Assembly: GCF_001542415.1 (NCBI RefSeq)
Contig: NZ_LNCU01000042.1
Coordinates: 19,532-83,531 of the forward strand
Source of the DNA: Bradyrhizobium macuxiense
GTDB lineage: Bacteria > Pseudomonadota > Alphaproteobacteria > Rhizobiales > Xanthobacteraceae
Reading direction: 5' to 3'
Length of the DNA: 64,000 bases
Each line of letters opens with the position of its first letter. Within the stretch, counting starts at the first letter, position 1. Positions 1-10,489 of the stretch are shown here, in pieces. A program made the translations under genes and the position numbers. The notes below the pieces were generated by a model that ran no database searches, was not told the DNA's origin, and was given only the letters and a program-made list of their open reading frames with translations.

Positions 1-2597
1 GGCAGGCGGAGGAGGGCCTCGCGAGGCGCCTGCAGGTGCATGGTCTTTCGCCGGGGCTGACGGACGAGGACTACAGCAAGCGGCTCGCCTTCGAGCTCGA
101 CGTCATTACCCGCATGAAATATGCGGGCTACTTCCTGATCGTCTCCGATTTCATCAAATGGGCCAAGGCGCAGGGCATTCCTGTCGGCCCGGGCCGCGGC
201 TCGGGCGCCGGTTCGCTGGTCGCTTGGGCGCTCACCATCACCGACCTCGACCCGATGCGCTTCGCGCTGCTGTTCGAGCGCTTCCTCAATCCCGAACGCG
301 TCTCGATGCCGGACTTCGACATCGACTTCTGCCAGGACCGCCGCGGCGAGGTGATCCAGTATGTGCAGGACCGCTACGGCCGCGACCAGGTGGCGCAGAT
401 CATCACCTTCGGTACGCTGCAGGCGCGCGGCGTGCTGCGCGACGTCGGGCGCGTGCTGCAGATGCCCTACGGCCAGGTCGACAAGCTGACCAAGCTGGTG
501 CCGCAGAACCCCGCTGCGCCGGTGACGCTGGCGCAGGCGATCGAGGGCGAACCCAAGCTGCAGGCGTTCCGTGACGAGGATCCGGTGGTGGCGCGGGCCT
601 TCGACATCGCGCAGCGCCTCGAGGGCCTGACCCGCCACGCCTCGACCCACGCCGCCGGTATCGTGATCGGTGATCGGCCGCTCAGCGAGCTGGTGCCACT
701 GTACCGCGATCCGAAATCCGATATGCCGGTGACCCAGTTCAACATGAAATGGGTCGAGCCGGCCGGCCTCGTGAAGTTCGACTTCCTCGGCCTCAAGACG
801 CTGACCGTGCTCGACGTTGCGGTGAAGCTGCTCAAGCAGCGCGACGTCCATGTCGATCTGGCGACGCTGCCGATTGACGACGCGGCGAGTTACCAGATGC
901 TGGCGCGGGGCGACGTGGTCGGCGTGTTCCAGGTGGAAAGCCAGGGCATGCGCCGGGCGCTGATCGACATGCGGCCGGACCGCTTCGAGGACGTCATCGC
1001 GCTGGTGGCGCTCTATCGCCCCGGTCCAATGGCGAACATCCCGACCTATTGCGCGCGCAAGCACGGTGACGAGGAGCCGGAATATCTCCATCCGATCCTG
1101 GAGCCGATCCTGAAGGAGACGTTCGGCGTCATCATCTATCAGGAACAGGTGATGCAGATCGCGCAGGTGATGGCGGGCTATTCGCTCGGCGACGCCGACC
1201 TGTTGCGCCGCGCGATGGGCAAGAAGATCCGCGCCGAGATGGACAAGCAGCGCGACATCTTCGTCGCCGGCGCGACCAAGAACGGCGTGCCGAAGGCACA
1301 GGCGGAGACGATCTTCGAACTGCTCGCCAAGTTCGCCGACTACGGCTTCAACAAGAGCCATGCGGCGGCCTATGCGCTGGTATCCTTCCACACCGCCTAC
1401 ATGAAGGCCCATTACCCGGTCGAGTTCCTCGCGGCGTCGATGACGCTCGAACTCAACAACACCGACAAGCTCTCCGAATTTCGCTCCGAGGCGCAGCGGC
1501 TCGGCATCAAGGTCGAGGCGCCCAACGTCAACCGGTCGGGTGCGACCTTCGAGGTCGGCGGCAACACGATCTATTACGCACTCGCCGCGCTGAAGGGCGT
1601 GGGCCTGCAGGCCGTCGAGCAGATCGTCGAAGAGCGCAAGAAGGGAGCGTTCACGTCGCTTGCCGATTTCGCCGCGCGCGTGAGCCCGCGCGCGATCAAC
1701 AAGCGCATCATCGAGAGCCTTGCGGCGGCGGGCGCCTTCGACACGCTCGAGCCCAACCGCGCCAAGGTGTTCGCCGGTGCGGATGCGATCCTCGCCGCCT
1801 GCCAGCGCAGCCACGAAGCTGCGACCTCGGGCCAGAACGACATGTTCGGCGGCGCTGCCGATGCACCGAGCATCATCCTGCCGCAGGTCGAGCCGTGGCT
1901 GCCGGCGGACCGGCTGCGCCGCGAATATGATGCGATCGGCTTCTTCCTCTCGGGCCATCCGCTCGACGACTACGCGACCGCCCTGAAGCGGCTCCGCGTG
2001 CAGTCATGGGCGGAGTTCTCGCGGGCGGTCAAAACCGGCGCGACCGCGGGCAAGGTGGCGGCAACGGTGGTGTCGCGCATGGAGCGCCGCACCAAGACCG
2101 GCAACAAGATGGGCATCATGGGCCTGTCGGACCCGACCGGGCATTTCGAGGCGGTGCTGTTCTCCGAGGGGCTTGCGCAATATCGCGAGGTGCTCGAGCC
2201 GGGTGCGGCGGTGCTGTTGCAGCTTGGCGCCGAACTGCAGGGCGAGGATGTGCGGGCGAGGGTGCTGCACGCCGAACCGCTGGATCACGCCGCGGCCAAG
2301 ACGCAGAAGGGGCTGCGCATCTTCGTCCGCGACACCAAGCCACTGGACTCGATCGCTCGCCGGCTCAACATGCCGGAGGCTGCGCCCGCGCCCGGAGGCG
2401 CAGGAAAGGTGCCAGCGGCAAAGCCGGCGCCGGCACCGCCGCCCGCGGTCGGTGCCGATGGCGACGTCTCGCTGGTAATGATGCTCGATCTCGAAACCGA
2501 GGTGGAGATGAAGCTGCCCGGCCGCTACAAGGTGTCGCCGCAGATCGCCGGTGCGATCAAGGCAGTCGCAGGCGTGGTCGACGTGCAAACGCTCTAA
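1..2597 (+). CDS. dnaE: DNA polymerase III subunit alpha, 5'-truncated by window edge
   Basis: Catalytic subunit of the replicative C-family DNA polymerase, cytoplasmic, part of the replisome. The frame is open from base 3, so the GTG at 36 is internal and the true start lies left of the window. About 864 C-terminal residues of an expected ~1150-1180 are present. Visible landmarks are the PGRGSGAGS loop (about base 190), the metal-binding PDFDIDF motif (about bases 309-329), the third acidic site in KFDFLGLKTL (about 775-800), a helix-hairpin-helix/finger region, and a C-terminal OB-fold segment around VAATVVSRMERR (about 2055-2100). The proline/alanine-rich linker before the last ~45 residues is typical of alphaproteobacterial DnaE1. 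It lacks the features of the DnaE2 (ImuC) mutagenesis paralogue context: no imuA or imuB is adjacent. The TAA stop is at 2595-2597. Confidence 0.97.
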   Translation, partial: QAEEGLARRLQVHGLSPGLTDEDYSKRLAFELDVITRMKYAGYFLIVSDFIKWAKAQGIPVGPGRGSGAGSLVAWALTITDLDPMRFALLFERFLNPERVSMPDFDIDFCQDRRGEVIQYVQDRYGRDQVAQIITFGTLQARGVLRDVGRVLQMPYGQVDKLTKLVPQNPAAPVTLAQAIEGEPKLQAFRDEDPVVARAFDIAQRLEGLTRHASTHAAGIVIGDRPLSELVPLYRDPKSDMPVTQFNMKWVEPAGLVKFDFLGLKTLTVLDVAVKLLKQRDVHVDLATLPIDDAASYQMLARGDVVGVFQVESQGMRRALIDMRPDRFEDVIALVALYRPGPMANIPTYCARKHGDEEPEYLHPILEPILKETFGVIIYQEQVMQIAQVMAGYSLGDADLLRRAMGKKIRAEMDKQRDIFVAGATKNGVPKAQAETIFELLAKFADYGFNKSHAAAYALVSFHTAYMKAHYPVEFLAASMTLELNNTDKLSEFRSEAQRLGIKVEAPNVNRSGATFEVGGNTIYYALAALKGVGLQAVEQIVEERKKGAFTSLADFAARVSPRAINKRIIESLAAAGAFDTLEPNRAKVFAGADAILAACQRSHEAATSGQNDMFGGAADAPSIILPQVEPWLPADRLRREYDAIGFFLSGHPLDDYATALKRLRVQSWAEFSRAVKTGATAGKVAATVVSRMERRTKTGNKMGIMGLSDPTGHFEAVLFSEGLAQYREVLEPGAAVLLQLGAELQGEDVRARVLHAEPLDHAAAKTQKGLRIFVRDTKPLDSIARRLNMPEAAPAPGGAGKVPAAKPAPAPPPAVGADGDVSLVMMLDLETEVEMKLPGRYKVSPQIAGAIKAVAGVVDVQTL

Positions 2598-2673
2598 GAG
2601 GACCTGTCGGGGCAGAACGGGGCCATTTTGGCCGGAATTCGGCCCGTCCGGCCGGCGCACCGCCCATATTTCC

Positions 2674-2701
2674 TTGCTTCTGGCGCAAATCGCGCTATAT
2701 A
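2674..2701 (+). promoter_or_regulatory. Candidate promoter of rpsB-tsf, with palindromic -10 region
   Basis: TTGCTT (2674-2679) and TATATA (2696-2701) are separated by 16 bases and lie about 110 bases before rpsB. The -10 hexamer is the centre of a perfect 14-bp palindrome, GCGCTATATAGCGC (2692-2705), which could bind a regulator or simply melt easily. This is read by eye; the transcription start is unknown. The leader leads into GGAGG (2786-2790) and a second purine stretch just before the ATG. Confidence 0.4.
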
Positions 2702-2813
2702 GCGCGCCATCTCACACGGAAACATGGCTCTCAAGGCCGTCCGGTGGCAACCGGGCCAATCAGGCTCGTTTGCTCACACGTTTCCGGAGGAACCAACCGG
2801 AGAAATAAAACCT

Positions 2814-3806
2814 ATGTCGCTGCCCGAATTCAATATGCGTCAGCTTTTGGAAGCTGGCGTTCACTTTGGCCACCAGTCTCACCGCTGGAACCCGAAGATG
2901 GCCGATTACATCTTCGGCGCCCGCAACAACATCCACATCATCGACCTCGCGCAGACCGTGCCGATGCTGCATCGCGCGCTTCAGGCGGTCAGCGACACCG
3001 TCGCCAAGGGCGGCCGTATCCTGTTCGTCGGCACCAAGCGTTCGGCGCAGGACGGCGTCGCCGAGGCGGCCAAGCGTTCGGCGCAGTACTTCGTCAATTC
3101 GCGCTGGCTCGGTGGCACGCTCACCAACTGGAAGACGATCTCCGCCTCGATCAAGCGGCTGCGTCACCTCGATGACGTGCTCTCGTCCGGCGAAGCCAAC
3201 TCCTACACCAAGAAGGAGCGCCTGACGCTGCAGCGCGAGCGCGACAAGCTCGACCGTTCGCTCGGCGGCATCAAGGACATGGGCGGTTTGCCCGACATGA
3301 TCTTCGTGATCGACACCAACAAGGAAGACATCGCGATCCAGGAAGCGCAGCGGCTCAACATTCCGGTCGCCGCGATCGTCGATACCAACTCCGACCCGAA
3401 GGGCATCACCTATGTGGTGCCGGGCAACGATGACGCCGGCCGCGCGATCTCGCTGTACTGCGACCTTGTGGCGCGCGCCGCCATCGACGGCATCTCCCGC
3501 GCGCAGGGCGATTCCGGAATCGACATCGGGGCGTCCGCGGCGCCGATCCAGGAAGACCTTCCGGCGACTGCGCCGTCCGGCTTCCAGGGCCTCGCCGGTC
3601 CGCGCGGCACCGCCGACAATCTCAAGAAGCTCACCGGCGTGTCCGGTGCGATCGAGAAGAAGCTCAACGACCTCGGCATCTTCCACTACTGGCAGCTCGC
3701 CGAGCTCGATCAGAGCACCGCGCACAAGATCGGCGAAGAAGTCGGTCTTCCGAGCCGTGCAGACGCCTGGGTCGCTCAGGCCAAGACGCTCGCCGAAGCG
3801 GAATAA
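2814..3806 (+). CDS. rpsB: 30S ribosomal protein S2 with C-terminal extension
   Basis: Component of the small ribosomal subunit that docks on the head/platform and helps recruit S1. The start at 2814 is chosen because the conserved S2 N-terminus ([20 protein letters not shown]) begins there after a purine-rich Shine-Dalgarno region; a longer frame from 2724 is only leader sequence. At 330 residues it is much longer than the ~240 of E. coli S2. The excess is C-terminal: from about residue 268 there is a linker and a compact block with [19 protein letters not shown] and a following Q-L-A-E-L helix, which looks like the helix-hairpin-helix-type module found on several alphaproteobacterial proteins. 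It precedes tsf by 126 bases, the usual pairing. Confidence 0.98.
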   Translation: MSLPEFNMRQLLEAGVHFGHQSHRWNPKMADYIFGARNNIHIIDLAQTVPMLHRALQAVSDTVAKGGRILFVGTKRSAQDGVAEAAKRSAQYFVNSRWLGGTLTNWKTISASIKRLRHLDDVLSSGEANSYTKKERLTLQRERDKLDRSLGGIKDMGGLPDMIFVIDTNKEDIAIQEAQRLNIPVAAIVDTNSDPKGITYVVPGNDDAGRAISLYCDLVARAAIDGISRAQGDSGIDIGASAAPIQEDLPATAPSGFQGLAGPRGTADNLKKLTGVSGAIEKKLNDLGIFHYWQLAELDQSTAHKIGEEVGLPSRADAWVAQAKTLAEAE

Positions 3807-3820
3807 CGGTTACGCGGCGT

Positions 3821-3839
3821 GGCCGGGGCTCACCCGGCC
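3821..3839 (+). terminator. GC-rich hairpin between rpsB and tsf (possible attenuator)
   Basis: GGCCGGG (3821-3827) pairs perfectly with CCCGGCC (3833-3839) across a 5-base loop, 15 bases after the rpsB stop. The downstream sequence has only a weak T content, so it may slow polymerase or mark an mRNA processing/stability boundary rather than fully terminate, which fits tsf being cotranscribed from the same promoter. Confidence 0.4.
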
Positions 3840-3932
3840 GCCGCTTCTATTCCACGAACAACGATTCCCTGTCGCTAACAGCGGCGCCATTGGGCGCCGC
3901 GGTTGCTCTACAGGCAAGAAGGGCATTGAACG

Positions 3933-4856
3933 ATGGCAACGATCTCAGCAGCGATGGTCAAGGAACTCCGCGAGTCGACCGGCGCGGGCATGATGGATTG
4001 CAAGGCGGCGCTGACCGAGACCGCCGGCGACATGCAGGCTGCGCAGGATTGGCTGCGCAAGAAGGGCCTGTCGAAGGCCGCCAAGAAGTCGGGCCGCGTC
4101 GCGGCCGAAGGCCTGATCGGCGCCCTGACCTCGGGCACCAAGGGCGTGCTGGTCGAGGTCAATTCGGAGACCGACTTCGTCGCGCGCAACGAGCAGTTCC
4201 AGGGCCTCGTGAAGATGATCGCCCAGGTCGCGCTGAAGAGCGGCGCCGACGTGGAAAAGATCAAGGCCGCCAAGGTCGGCGATGCCACCGTTGAGACCGC
4301 GATCTCGGATGCGATCGCGACCATCGGCGAGAACATGACGCTGCGCCGCGCCGCTTCGCTCGAAGTGAGCAAGGGTGTGGTGTCGAGCTACGTCCACAAC
4401 GCCGTCATCGACGGCGCCGGCAAGATCGGCGTGATCGTGGCGCTGGAGTCGGCCGGCAAGGCCGACGAGCTCGCGGTCCTCGGCCGCCAGCTTGCCATGC
4501 ACGTCGCGGCCGCGAAGCCGCTGGCGCTCGATCCGGCCGGGCTCGATCCAGAGACCGTGAAGCGCGAGAAGGACGTGCTGGCCGACAAATACCGCCAGCA
4601 GGGCAAGCCCGAGAACGTCATCGAGAAGATCGTCGATTCCGGCCTGAAGACTTACTACAAGGAAGTCTGCCTGCTGGATCAGGCCTTTATCCACGACAGC
4701 GGCAAATCCGTTGCCCAGGCGGTGAAGGAAGCTGAGGGCAAGGTCGGGGGCCCGATCAAAATCGCCGGCTTTGTGAACTATGCTCTCGGCGAGGGAATCG
4801 AGAAGCAGGAAAGCGATTTCGCCGCTGAAGTCGCGGCCGCCAGCGGCAAGAAGTAA
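3933..4856 (+). CDS. tsf: Translation elongation factor Ts
   Basis: Guanine-nucleotide exchange factor for EF-Tu in the cytoplasm. The N-terminal UBA-like region carries the family signature around [18 protein letters not shown] (residues ~9-27), followed by the TDFV nucleotide-exchange motif near residue 82 and the two EF-Ts core subdomains. At 307 residues the length is normal for proteobacteria. The ATG at 3933 agrees with the conserved N-terminus ([12 protein letters not shown]), preceded by a GAAGGG-type ribosome site. It is second in the rpsB-tsf-pyrH-frr cluster that is conserved across bacteria. Confidence 0.98.
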   Translation: MATISAAMVKELRESTGAGMMDCKAALTETAGDMQAAQDWLRKKGLSKAAKKSGRVAAEGLIGALTSGTKGVLVEVNSETDFVARNEQFQGLVKMIAQVALKSGADVEKIKAAKVGDATVETAISDAIATIGENMTLRRAASLEVSKGVVSSYVHNAVIDGAGKIGVIVALESAGKADELAVLGRQLAMHVAAAKPLALDPAGLDPETVKREKDVLADKYRQQGKPENVIEKIVDSGLKTYYKEVCLLDQAFIHDSGKSVAQAVKEAEGKVGGPIKIAGFVNYALGEGIEKQESDFAAEVAAASGKK

Positions 4857-4924
4857 CCGCTGACCTCGGCTTCCGGTGCGTATGCCGGAAGCCTGCCTGC
4901 GCGGGATAAGGAAGCGATCGCATC

Positions 4925-5641
4925 ATGGCTGAGCCGATCTATCGTCGCGTTGTGATCAAGCTGTCCGGCGAATACCTAGCCGGCCCCCATGCCTTCGGGA
5001 TCGATCAGCCGACCGTCGACCGCATCGCCGATGACCTGATCGCGGCGCGCCAGCTAGGCATCGAGGTCGCGGTGGTAATCGGCGGCGGCAACATCGTTCG
5101 GGGCGTGGAGGTATCCTCGCGCGGCGTGTCCCGGCCGACCGGCGACACCATGGGCATGCTCGCCACCATGATGAACTGCCTCACGCTCGAGGCGGCCATC
5201 GAGCGCAAGGGGACCCCGGCGCGGACCCTGTCGGCATTCGTGATGCCGGAGATTTCCGAGCTGTTCACCCGCAGTGCGGCGCACAAATATCTCGCCGAGG
5301 GACGGATCGTCCTGCTCGGCGGTGGAACCGGCAATCCGTTCTTCACGACCGACACGACCGCCGTGCTGCGCGCGGCCGAAATCGGTGCGCAGGCAGTGCT
5401 GAAGGCCACCAATGTCGACGGCGTCTACAGCGCCGATCCGAAGAAGGACCCCAAGGCCAAGCGCTTTGACCGCCTGACCCATTCGCAGGCGATCGAGGGC
5501 GGCTACAAGGTCATGGACGCGACCGCTTTCGCGCTTGCCCGCGAGACGTCGCTGCCTATCATCGTGTTCTCGATCGCGGAGCCCGGTTCGATCGGAGCGA
5601 TTCTGCGCGGTACCGGACACGGCACAGTCGTCGCCGGCTGA
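4925..5641 (+). CDS. pyrH: Uridylate (UMP) kinase
   Basis: Phosphorylates UMP to UDP with ATP in de novo pyrimidine nucleotide synthesis; amino-acid-kinase fold, normally a GTP-activated and UTP-inhibited hexamer. Visible motifs are KLSGEYL near residue 13, the glycine-rich GGGN motif near residue 57, [12 protein letters not shown], and [15 protein letters not shown] in the UMP/ATP binding region. The 238-residue length fits the bacterial family. It lies 68 bases after tsf and 50 bases before frr. A GGGATAAGGA region precedes the ATG. The other pyrimidine enzyme in this window, pyrG, is 49 kb away. Confidence 0.98.
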   Translation: MAEPIYRRVVIKLSGEYLAGPHAFGIDQPTVDRIADDLIAARQLGIEVAVVIGGGNIVRGVEVSSRGVSRPTGDTMGMLATMMNCLTLEAAIERKGTPARTLSAFVMPEISELFTRSAAHKYLAEGRIVLLGGGTGNPFFTTDTTAVLRAAEIGAQAVLKATNVDGVYSADPKKDPKAKRFDRLTHSQAIEGGYKVMDATAFALARETSLPIIVFSIAEPGSIGAILRGTGHGTVVAG

Positions 5642-5691
5642 CGCTGCGCCGCTCGGCGTCGACAACCGGTTTCTTGAGAAGGGAGAACGTC

Positions 5692-6255
5692 ATGGCCGCA
5701 CCTGGTTTTGACATCAACGAAGTGAAGCGCCGCATGCAGGGCGCCACGCAATCGCTCAAGCACGAGCTCGGTGGTCTGCGCACCGGCCGCGCCGCGGCCT
5801 CCATGCTGGAGCCGGTCCAGGTCGAGGCCTACGGCTCGCATATGCCGCTCAACCAGGTTGCGACCATCAGCGTGCCCGAGCCGCGTCTACTCTCGGTGCA
5901 GGTCTGGGACAAGTCGATGGTGAAGGCCGTGGAAAAGGCGATCGTCGATTCCAACCTCGGCCTGTCGCCGGCGACCGAAGGGCAGGTGCTGCGGCTGCGC
6001 ATTCCCGAGCTCAACCAGGAGCGCCGCAAGGAGCTCGTCAAGGTCGCGCACAAATATGCCGAGGCGGCGAAGGTCGCCGTACGCCACGTGCGACGTGATG
6101 GCCTCGATATCATCAAGAAGCTCGAGAAGAATCACGAGATCTCCGAGGACGATCAGGAGCGTTTGTCCAACGAGGTGCAGAAGGCAACCGATGGGGTGAT
6201 CGCCGAAATCGATCAGTTGCTTGCCGCCAAGGAAAAGGAAATCCTGACAGTTTGA
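5692..6255 (+). CDS. frr: Ribosome recycling factor
   Basis: Splits post-termination ribosomes together with EF-G. At 187 residues it has the normal size; a three-helix bundle with an inserted beta domain is expected, and the RTGRA segment of helix 1 and the conserved [15 protein letters not shown] motif are visible. The ATG at 5692 is preferred over an upstream TTG at 5674 because the AGAAGGGAGA ribosome site lies in between, 8-10 bases before the ATG. It follows pyrH and precedes uppS by 32 bases, which implies cotranscription. Confidence 0.98.
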   Translation: MAAPGFDINEVKRRMQGATQSLKHELGGLRTGRAAASMLEPVQVEAYGSHMPLNQVATISVPEPRLLSVQVWDKSMVKAVEKAIVDSNLGLSPATEGQVLRLRIPELNQERRKELVKVAHKYAEAAKVAVRHVRRDGLDIIKKLEKNHEISEDDQERLSNEVQKATDGVIAEIDQLLAAKEKEILTV

Positions 6256-6287
6256 CGCGTACGTTGATTTGACGCGGAAAAGAGCCG

Positions 6288-7046
6288 ATGTCGAAAGCCG
6301 CCGCCCCAGCAACTGACGGACCGGATCGTTCCGGTGGTCCGTTGCATGTGGCTGTTATCATGGACGGCAACGGGCGCTGGGCGGCCGCGCGCGGCTTGCC
6401 GCGCGCCGAGGGCCATCGTCGCGGCGTTGAGGCGCTCCGTCGCGTGGTGCGCGCGGCGAATGAACTCGGCATTCTCTATTTGACGATCTTCTCGTTTAGC
6501 TCGGAGAACTGGTCGCGCCCCGCGACCGAGATCGGCGACCTGTTCGGTCTGTTGCGCCGTTTCATCCGCAACGATCTGGCGACGCTGCATCGCGACGGGG
6601 TAAGGGTGCGCGTGATCGGCGAACGTGCCGGGCTCGATCCCGACATCTGCGCGCTGCTCAGCGAGGCCGAGGATCTGACCAGGGACAACACCAAGCTCAA
6701 CCTCGTCGTCGCCTTCAACTATGGCTCGCGTGCGGAAATCGCCTCCGCCGCGCGGCGTCTCGCGCGCGAGGTGGCCGAAGGCAAGCGTGACGCCAACTCG
6801 ATTGATGCCGACACGCTCGGGCAATATCTCGACGCACCCGACATCCCCGATCCCGATCTGATCATCCGCACCAGCGGCGAGCAGCGGCTGTCGAATTTCC
6901 TCATGTGGCAGGCTGCCTATAGCGAACTCGTGTTCGTGCCGATTCACTGGCCGGATTTCGACAAGGCGGCACTCGAAAGCGCGATTGCGGAATACGGCAG
7001 GCGCGAGCGCCGGTTCGGCGGCCTCGCTGCGAAAACCGGCTCGTGA
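6288..7046 (+). CDS. uppS: Undecaprenyl diphosphate synthase (cis-prenyltransferase)
   Basis: Condenses eight isopentenyl diphosphates onto farnesyl diphosphate to make the C55 carrier lipid for peptidoglycan and O-antigen. The [12 protein letters not shown] motif (residues ~20-31) holds the catalytic Asp, and the C-terminal [15 protein letters not shown] segment binds the homoallylic IPP. Its 252 residues match the family. The stop overlaps the GTG start of cdsA by four bases (GTGA), so the two are translationally coupled. The ~18-residue N-terminal lead before the conserved core varies in this family. Confidence 0.97.
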   Translation: MSKAAAPATDGPDRSGGPLHVAVIMDGNGRWAAARGLPRAEGHRRGVEALRRVVRAANELGILYLTIFSFSSENWSRPATEIGDLFGLLRRFIRNDLATLHRDGVRVRVIGERAGLDPDICALLSEAEDLTRDNTKLNLVVAFNYGSRAEIASAARRLAREVAEGKRDANSIDADTLGQYLDAPDIPDPDLIIRTSGEQRLSNFLMWQAAYSELVFVPIHWPDFDKAALESAIAEYGRRERRFGGLAAKTGS

Positions 7047-7891
7047 CCGAACGGGAAGCCGCGCCGGCGGCAACAAGCGAGCAGGGGTCGCGCAACCTCG
7101 TGATGCGCGTGGTCGCGGCCCTGGTGCTGGCACCGATCGCGATCGCGCTCGCCTATGTCGGCGGCATCGCATGGTCCCTGCTGGTGACGCTGGCCGCGAT
7201 CGGACTTTTCGTGGAATGGCTGATGATCACGGGCCTGGCTCGCGAGCTTCGCGTCGTGGCGCCGGGCGTCGCAGCTCTTGCGCTCGTCGGCCTTTGCCTG
7301 ATGGCGTCGCGGAACGACGCGGCGTTGGTCGTTCTCGTCGCAGGCATAATTGTGCTGGCGCTGACGTCAGGCGCGCAGCGCAACTGGGCCACCGCCGGAC
7401 TGCTCTATGCGGGGGCCGCCGAGGTTGCCTCGATCCTGGTGCGCCTCGATGCGGCCAAGGGCTTCGCCGCATTGATATTCGTGCTGCTGGTCGTCTGGGT
7501 CACCGATATCGGCGGCTATTTCGCCGGCCGCAGCGTCGGCGGCCCGAAGCTCTGGGTGCGGGTGAGTCCGAAGAAGACCTGGGCGGGCGCCATCGGCGGC
7601 TTCGTGGCGAGCCTGATCGTTGCCGGCGGTTTCGCCGCCTTCGAGATCGGCTCGACGGGGCCGCTGTTGCTGCTCGGAGCCGGGCTGTCGGTGATTTCGC
7701 AACTCGGCGATCTCTTTGAATCCGCGGTGAAACGGCGGTTCGGTGTAAAGGATTCGAGTCACATTATTCCCGGCCATGGCGGTCTGTTAGACCGCCTGGA
7801 CGGATTTGTTGCAGCCGTCATTGTGGCGGCGATTTTCGGCTTCCTTCGCGGCGGTGCAGATGGCGTCGGACGCGGTCTTATGGTTTGGTGA
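7043..7891 (+). CDS. cdsA: Phosphatidate cytidylyltransferase (CDP-diglyceride synthase)
   Basis: Integral inner-membrane enzyme that turns phosphatidic acid and CTP into CDP-diacylglycerol, precursor of all phospholipids. Several hydrophobic segments span the protein, and the C-terminal family signature is clear: S-x-V-K-R-R-F, then [18 protein letters not shown] (residues ~229-254). It starts with GTG inside the uppS stop and its TGA is four bases before dxr, so uppS-cdsA-dxr form one translational run. At 282 residues it is typical. Confidence 0.96.
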   Translation: MTEREAAPAATSEQGSRNLVMRVVAALVLAPIAIALAYVGGIAWSLLVTLAAIGLFVEWLMITGLARELRVVAPGVAALALVGLCLMASRNDAALVVLVAGIIVLALTSGAQRNWATAGLLYAGAAEVASILVRLDAAKGFAALIFVLLVVWVTDIGGYFAGRSVGGPKLWVRVSPKKTWAGAIGGFVASLIVAGGFAAFEIGSTGPLLLLGAGLSVISQLGDLFESAVKRRFGVKDSSHIIPGHGGLLDRLDGFVAAVIVAAIFGFLRGGADGVGRGLMVW

Positions 7892-7895
7892 TGAG

Positions 7896-9119
7896 ATGAG
7901 CGCAGTTCCGTTGCGTAACAACAAGGCCGCGGCGTCTGCCGTGCGGGCCGTAACCGTCCTGGGTGCCACCGGCTCGATCGGCGACAGCACCATGGATCTC
8001 CTGCGCGGCGCACGGGATCGCTACCGGGTCGAGGCGCTGACCGCGAACAGCAATGTCCAGGGGCTCGCCAAGCTGGCGAAGGAATTCGGCGCGCGGTTTG
8101 CCGCGATCGCCGATCCGGCCCGGTTGTCCGAGCTGAAGGATGCGCTGGCCGGTACGCGCATCGAGTGCGGAGCCGGGGAGAGTGCGATCATCGAGGCGGC
8201 GGCGCGGCCAGCGGACTGGGTCATGGCGGCGGTCAGCGGCGCGGCGGGGCTGAAGCCTGCGCTCGCGGCGGTCGATCGCGGCGCAACGGTTGCGCTCGCC
8301 AACAAGGAGTGCCTCGTCTGCGCCGGCGATTTCTTCATGCAGCGTGCCGCGAAGGCGGGCGCCCGAATCCTGCCGGCAGACTCCGAGCATAACGCGCTGT
8401 TCCAGGCGCTCAGCTCCGGCAACCGCGAAGAACTGGTGCGGGTGATCATCACCGCGTCCGGCGGACCGTTCCGCACCTGGGCTCGCGCCGATATCGAGCA
8501 AGCGACCCTTGAGCAGGCGCTGAAGCACCCTAACTGGAGCATGGGCCAGAAGATCACCATCGATTCCGCGTCGATGATGAACAAAGGCCTGGAAGTCATT
8601 GAGGCGTCTTACCTGTTCGGACTGGCGCCCGACGAGATCGACGTGTTGGTGCATCCGCAGTCGATCGTCCACGGTATGGTCGAATTCTCGGACCGCTCGG
8701 TGGTGGCGCAACTCGGGACGCCCGACATGCGGATCCCAATCGCGCATTGCCTGGGCTGGCCCGACCGCATCGTCGGTCCGTCGGCGAAGCTCGATCTCGC
8801 CAAGATCGGACAGCTGACCTTCGAGGCACCCGATTTCGAACGCTTCCCTGGGCTACGACTGGCCTACGAAGCGCTGCGGACCGGACGTGGAGCGACGACC
8901 GTCTTCAATGCTGCCAACGAAGTCGCGGTGGCCGCTTTCATCGCGGGCAAGATCAAGTTCGGCGCGATCGCACGCCTGGTCGAGGCGACCATCAATGATT
9001 GGATGCGGTCTGGGAATCTGGCACCGCTGCAATCGGCGGATGAGACGATTTCCGTTGACCATAATGCGCGAAATAGAGCTGCCGCCCTATTGCCTCAAAT
9101 TGCCTTAAAGGCAACCTAG
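7896..9119 (+). CDS. dxr: 1-deoxy-D-xylulose 5-phosphate reductoisomerase
   Basis: NADPH-dependent conversion of DXP to MEP, the committed step of the non-mevalonate isoprenoid pathway that feeds UppS just upstream. The start at 7896 is taken because the NADPH-binding GATGSIG motif then falls about 25 residues in; longer frames run back into cdsA. The ANKE motif, the ASGGPFR substrate loop and the [11 protein letters not shown] segment are all present. At 407 residues it is slightly longer than E. coli Dxr owing to the short N-terminal tail. Confidence 0.97.
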   Translation: MSAVPLRNNKAAASAVRAVTVLGATGSIGDSTMDLLRGARDRYRVEALTANSNVQGLAKLAKEFGARFAAIADPARLSELKDALAGTRIECGAGESAIIEAAARPADWVMAAVSGAAGLKPALAAVDRGATVALANKECLVCAGDFFMQRAAKAGARILPADSEHNALFQALSSGNREELVRVIITASGGPFRTWARADIEQATLEQALKHPNWSMGQKITIDSASMMNKGLEVIEASYLFGLAPDEIDVLVHPQSIVHGMVEFSDRSVVAQLGTPDMRIPIAHCLGWPDRIVGPSAKLDLAKIGQLTFEAPDFERFPGLRLAYEALRTGRGATTVFNAANEVAVAAFIAGKIKFGAIARLVEATINDWMRSGNLAPLQSADETISVDHNARNRAAALLPQIALKAT

Positions 9120-9162
9120 AGGGTTGGGGACGGAGCCTTTGGCTCTTGTCGAGGGGAAACGA

Positions 9163-10314
9163 ATGCCCGAATTTTTTCTTCATATTTTCAGTACGTTGAG
9201 CCATGGGCTCGTGGGCTACATCGTCCCCTTCCTGTTCGTCCTGACGATCGTCGTCTTCTTTCATGAGCTCGGCCATTTCCTCGTCGCGCGCTGGGCAGGC
9301 GTGAAGGTGCTGACCTTCTCGCTCGGTTTCGGGCCGGAGCTCGTGGGCCTCAACGACCGGCACGGCACGCGCTGGAAGATCTCCGCGATTCCGCTCGGCG
9401 GTTACGTGAAGTTCTTCGGGGACGACACCGAGGCGTCCACGCCAGCGGCGGCCTCGCTCGCCGCGATGACGGCGGAGGAGCGCGAGGGCAGCTTCCACCA
9501 CAAGAGCGTCGCCAAGCGCGCTGCGATCGTCGCCGCCGGCCCGTTTGCGAATTTCATCCTGGCGATCGTGATTTTCACGTGCCTGTTCACCTTCTTCGGC
9601 AAGCCGAGCACGTCGGCACGGGTCGACAAGGTCGAAGCCAACAGCGCAGCCGCGGCCGCCGGGTTCCAGGTCGGTGACGTCGTGACCACGATCGACGGCA
9701 CGGCGATCGGCAGCTTCGCGGACATGCAGCGCATCGTCAGCATCCACGCCGGCGACAAGCTGACCTTCACGGTCAAGCGGGGCAATTCTACGGTTCAACT
9801 CAGCGGTACCCCGGAACTGCGCGAGGTGAAGGACCCCTTCGGCAACACCCACCGGATGGGTGTGCTCGGCATCACGCGGGCGACCGCGCCTGGCGACGCC
9901 GTGACCGAGAGGGTCGACCCGGTGACCGCGCTTGGGCTTGGCGTCAAGGAAACCTGGTTCGTGATCGACCGGACCTTGGCCTATATCGGCGGCATCTTCA
10001 CCGGCCGGGAGGCGGCTGACCAGGTCGGCGGGCCGCTGCGGATCGCCCAGATTTCAGGGCAGGTCGCGACCATCGGCGTGGGGGCCCTGATTCACCTGGC
10101 GGCGGTTCTCTCGATCTCCATCGGCCTCCTGAACCTGTTCCCGGTTCCGCTGCTCGATGGGGGACACCTTTTGTTCTATGCCGTCGAGGCCGTCCGTGGC
10201 CGCCCGTTGTCGGAGCGGGCTCAAGAAATGGGGTTCCGAATCGGGCTTGGTTTGGTGTTGATGTTGATGGTCTTTGCTACCTACAACGATATCCTGCATC
10301 TGGCAGCGTCCTGA
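9163..10314 (+). CDS. rseP: Site-2 intramembrane metalloprotease RseP
   Basis: Zinc protease of the inner membrane that cuts anti-sigma factors and remnant signal peptides inside the bilayer. Residues ~29-33 give the HELGH zinc motif in the first membrane segment. A PDZ domain follows in the middle (about residues 145-220), and NLFPVPLLDGGH near residue 330 supplies the third ligand region. The ATG at 9163 follows GAGGGGAAAC, a good ribosome site; a TTG at 9124 in the same frame would add 13 non-conserved residues. Position between dxr and bamA is the standard proteobacterial order. Confidence 0.97.
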   Translation: MPEFFLHIFSTLSHGLVGYIVPFLFVLTIVVFFHELGHFLVARWAGVKVLTFSLGFGPELVGLNDRHGTRWKISAIPLGGYVKFFGDDTEASTPAAASLAAMTAEEREGSFHHKSVAKRAAIVAAGPFANFILAIVIFTCLFTFFGKPSTSARVDKVEANSAAAAAGFQVGDVVTTIDGTAIGSFADMQRIVSIHAGDKLTFTVKRGNSTVQLSGTPELREVKDPFGNTHRMGVLGITRATAPGDAVTERVDPVTALGLGVKETWFVIDRTLAYIGGIFTGREAADQVGGPLRIAQISGQVATIGVGALIHLAAVLSISIGLLNLFPVPLLDGGHLLFYAVEAVRGRPLSERAQEMGFRIGLGLVLMLMVFATYNDILHLAAS

Positions 10315-10489
10315 AGTGGGCTTTTTTGAGGCGTTGCTAATGGGCAACGTCTTGGAACGAAAATGGAAATGCACTGCGGTAGTAAGTTTGCCGCCATGGC
10401 AAAACTGGCTACAAGCTGGGCGGAAGGTTGGGAATCTGTCGGGGCGTTGGGGAACGTGCCGGCATCGGAAAGATAAGGGCGCCTAGCGC

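Noticed and set aside
2724..2813. N-terminal extension of S2 by 30 codons
   Set aside because: It is leader sequence between the candidate promoter and the ribosome site; the conserved S2 start is at 2814.
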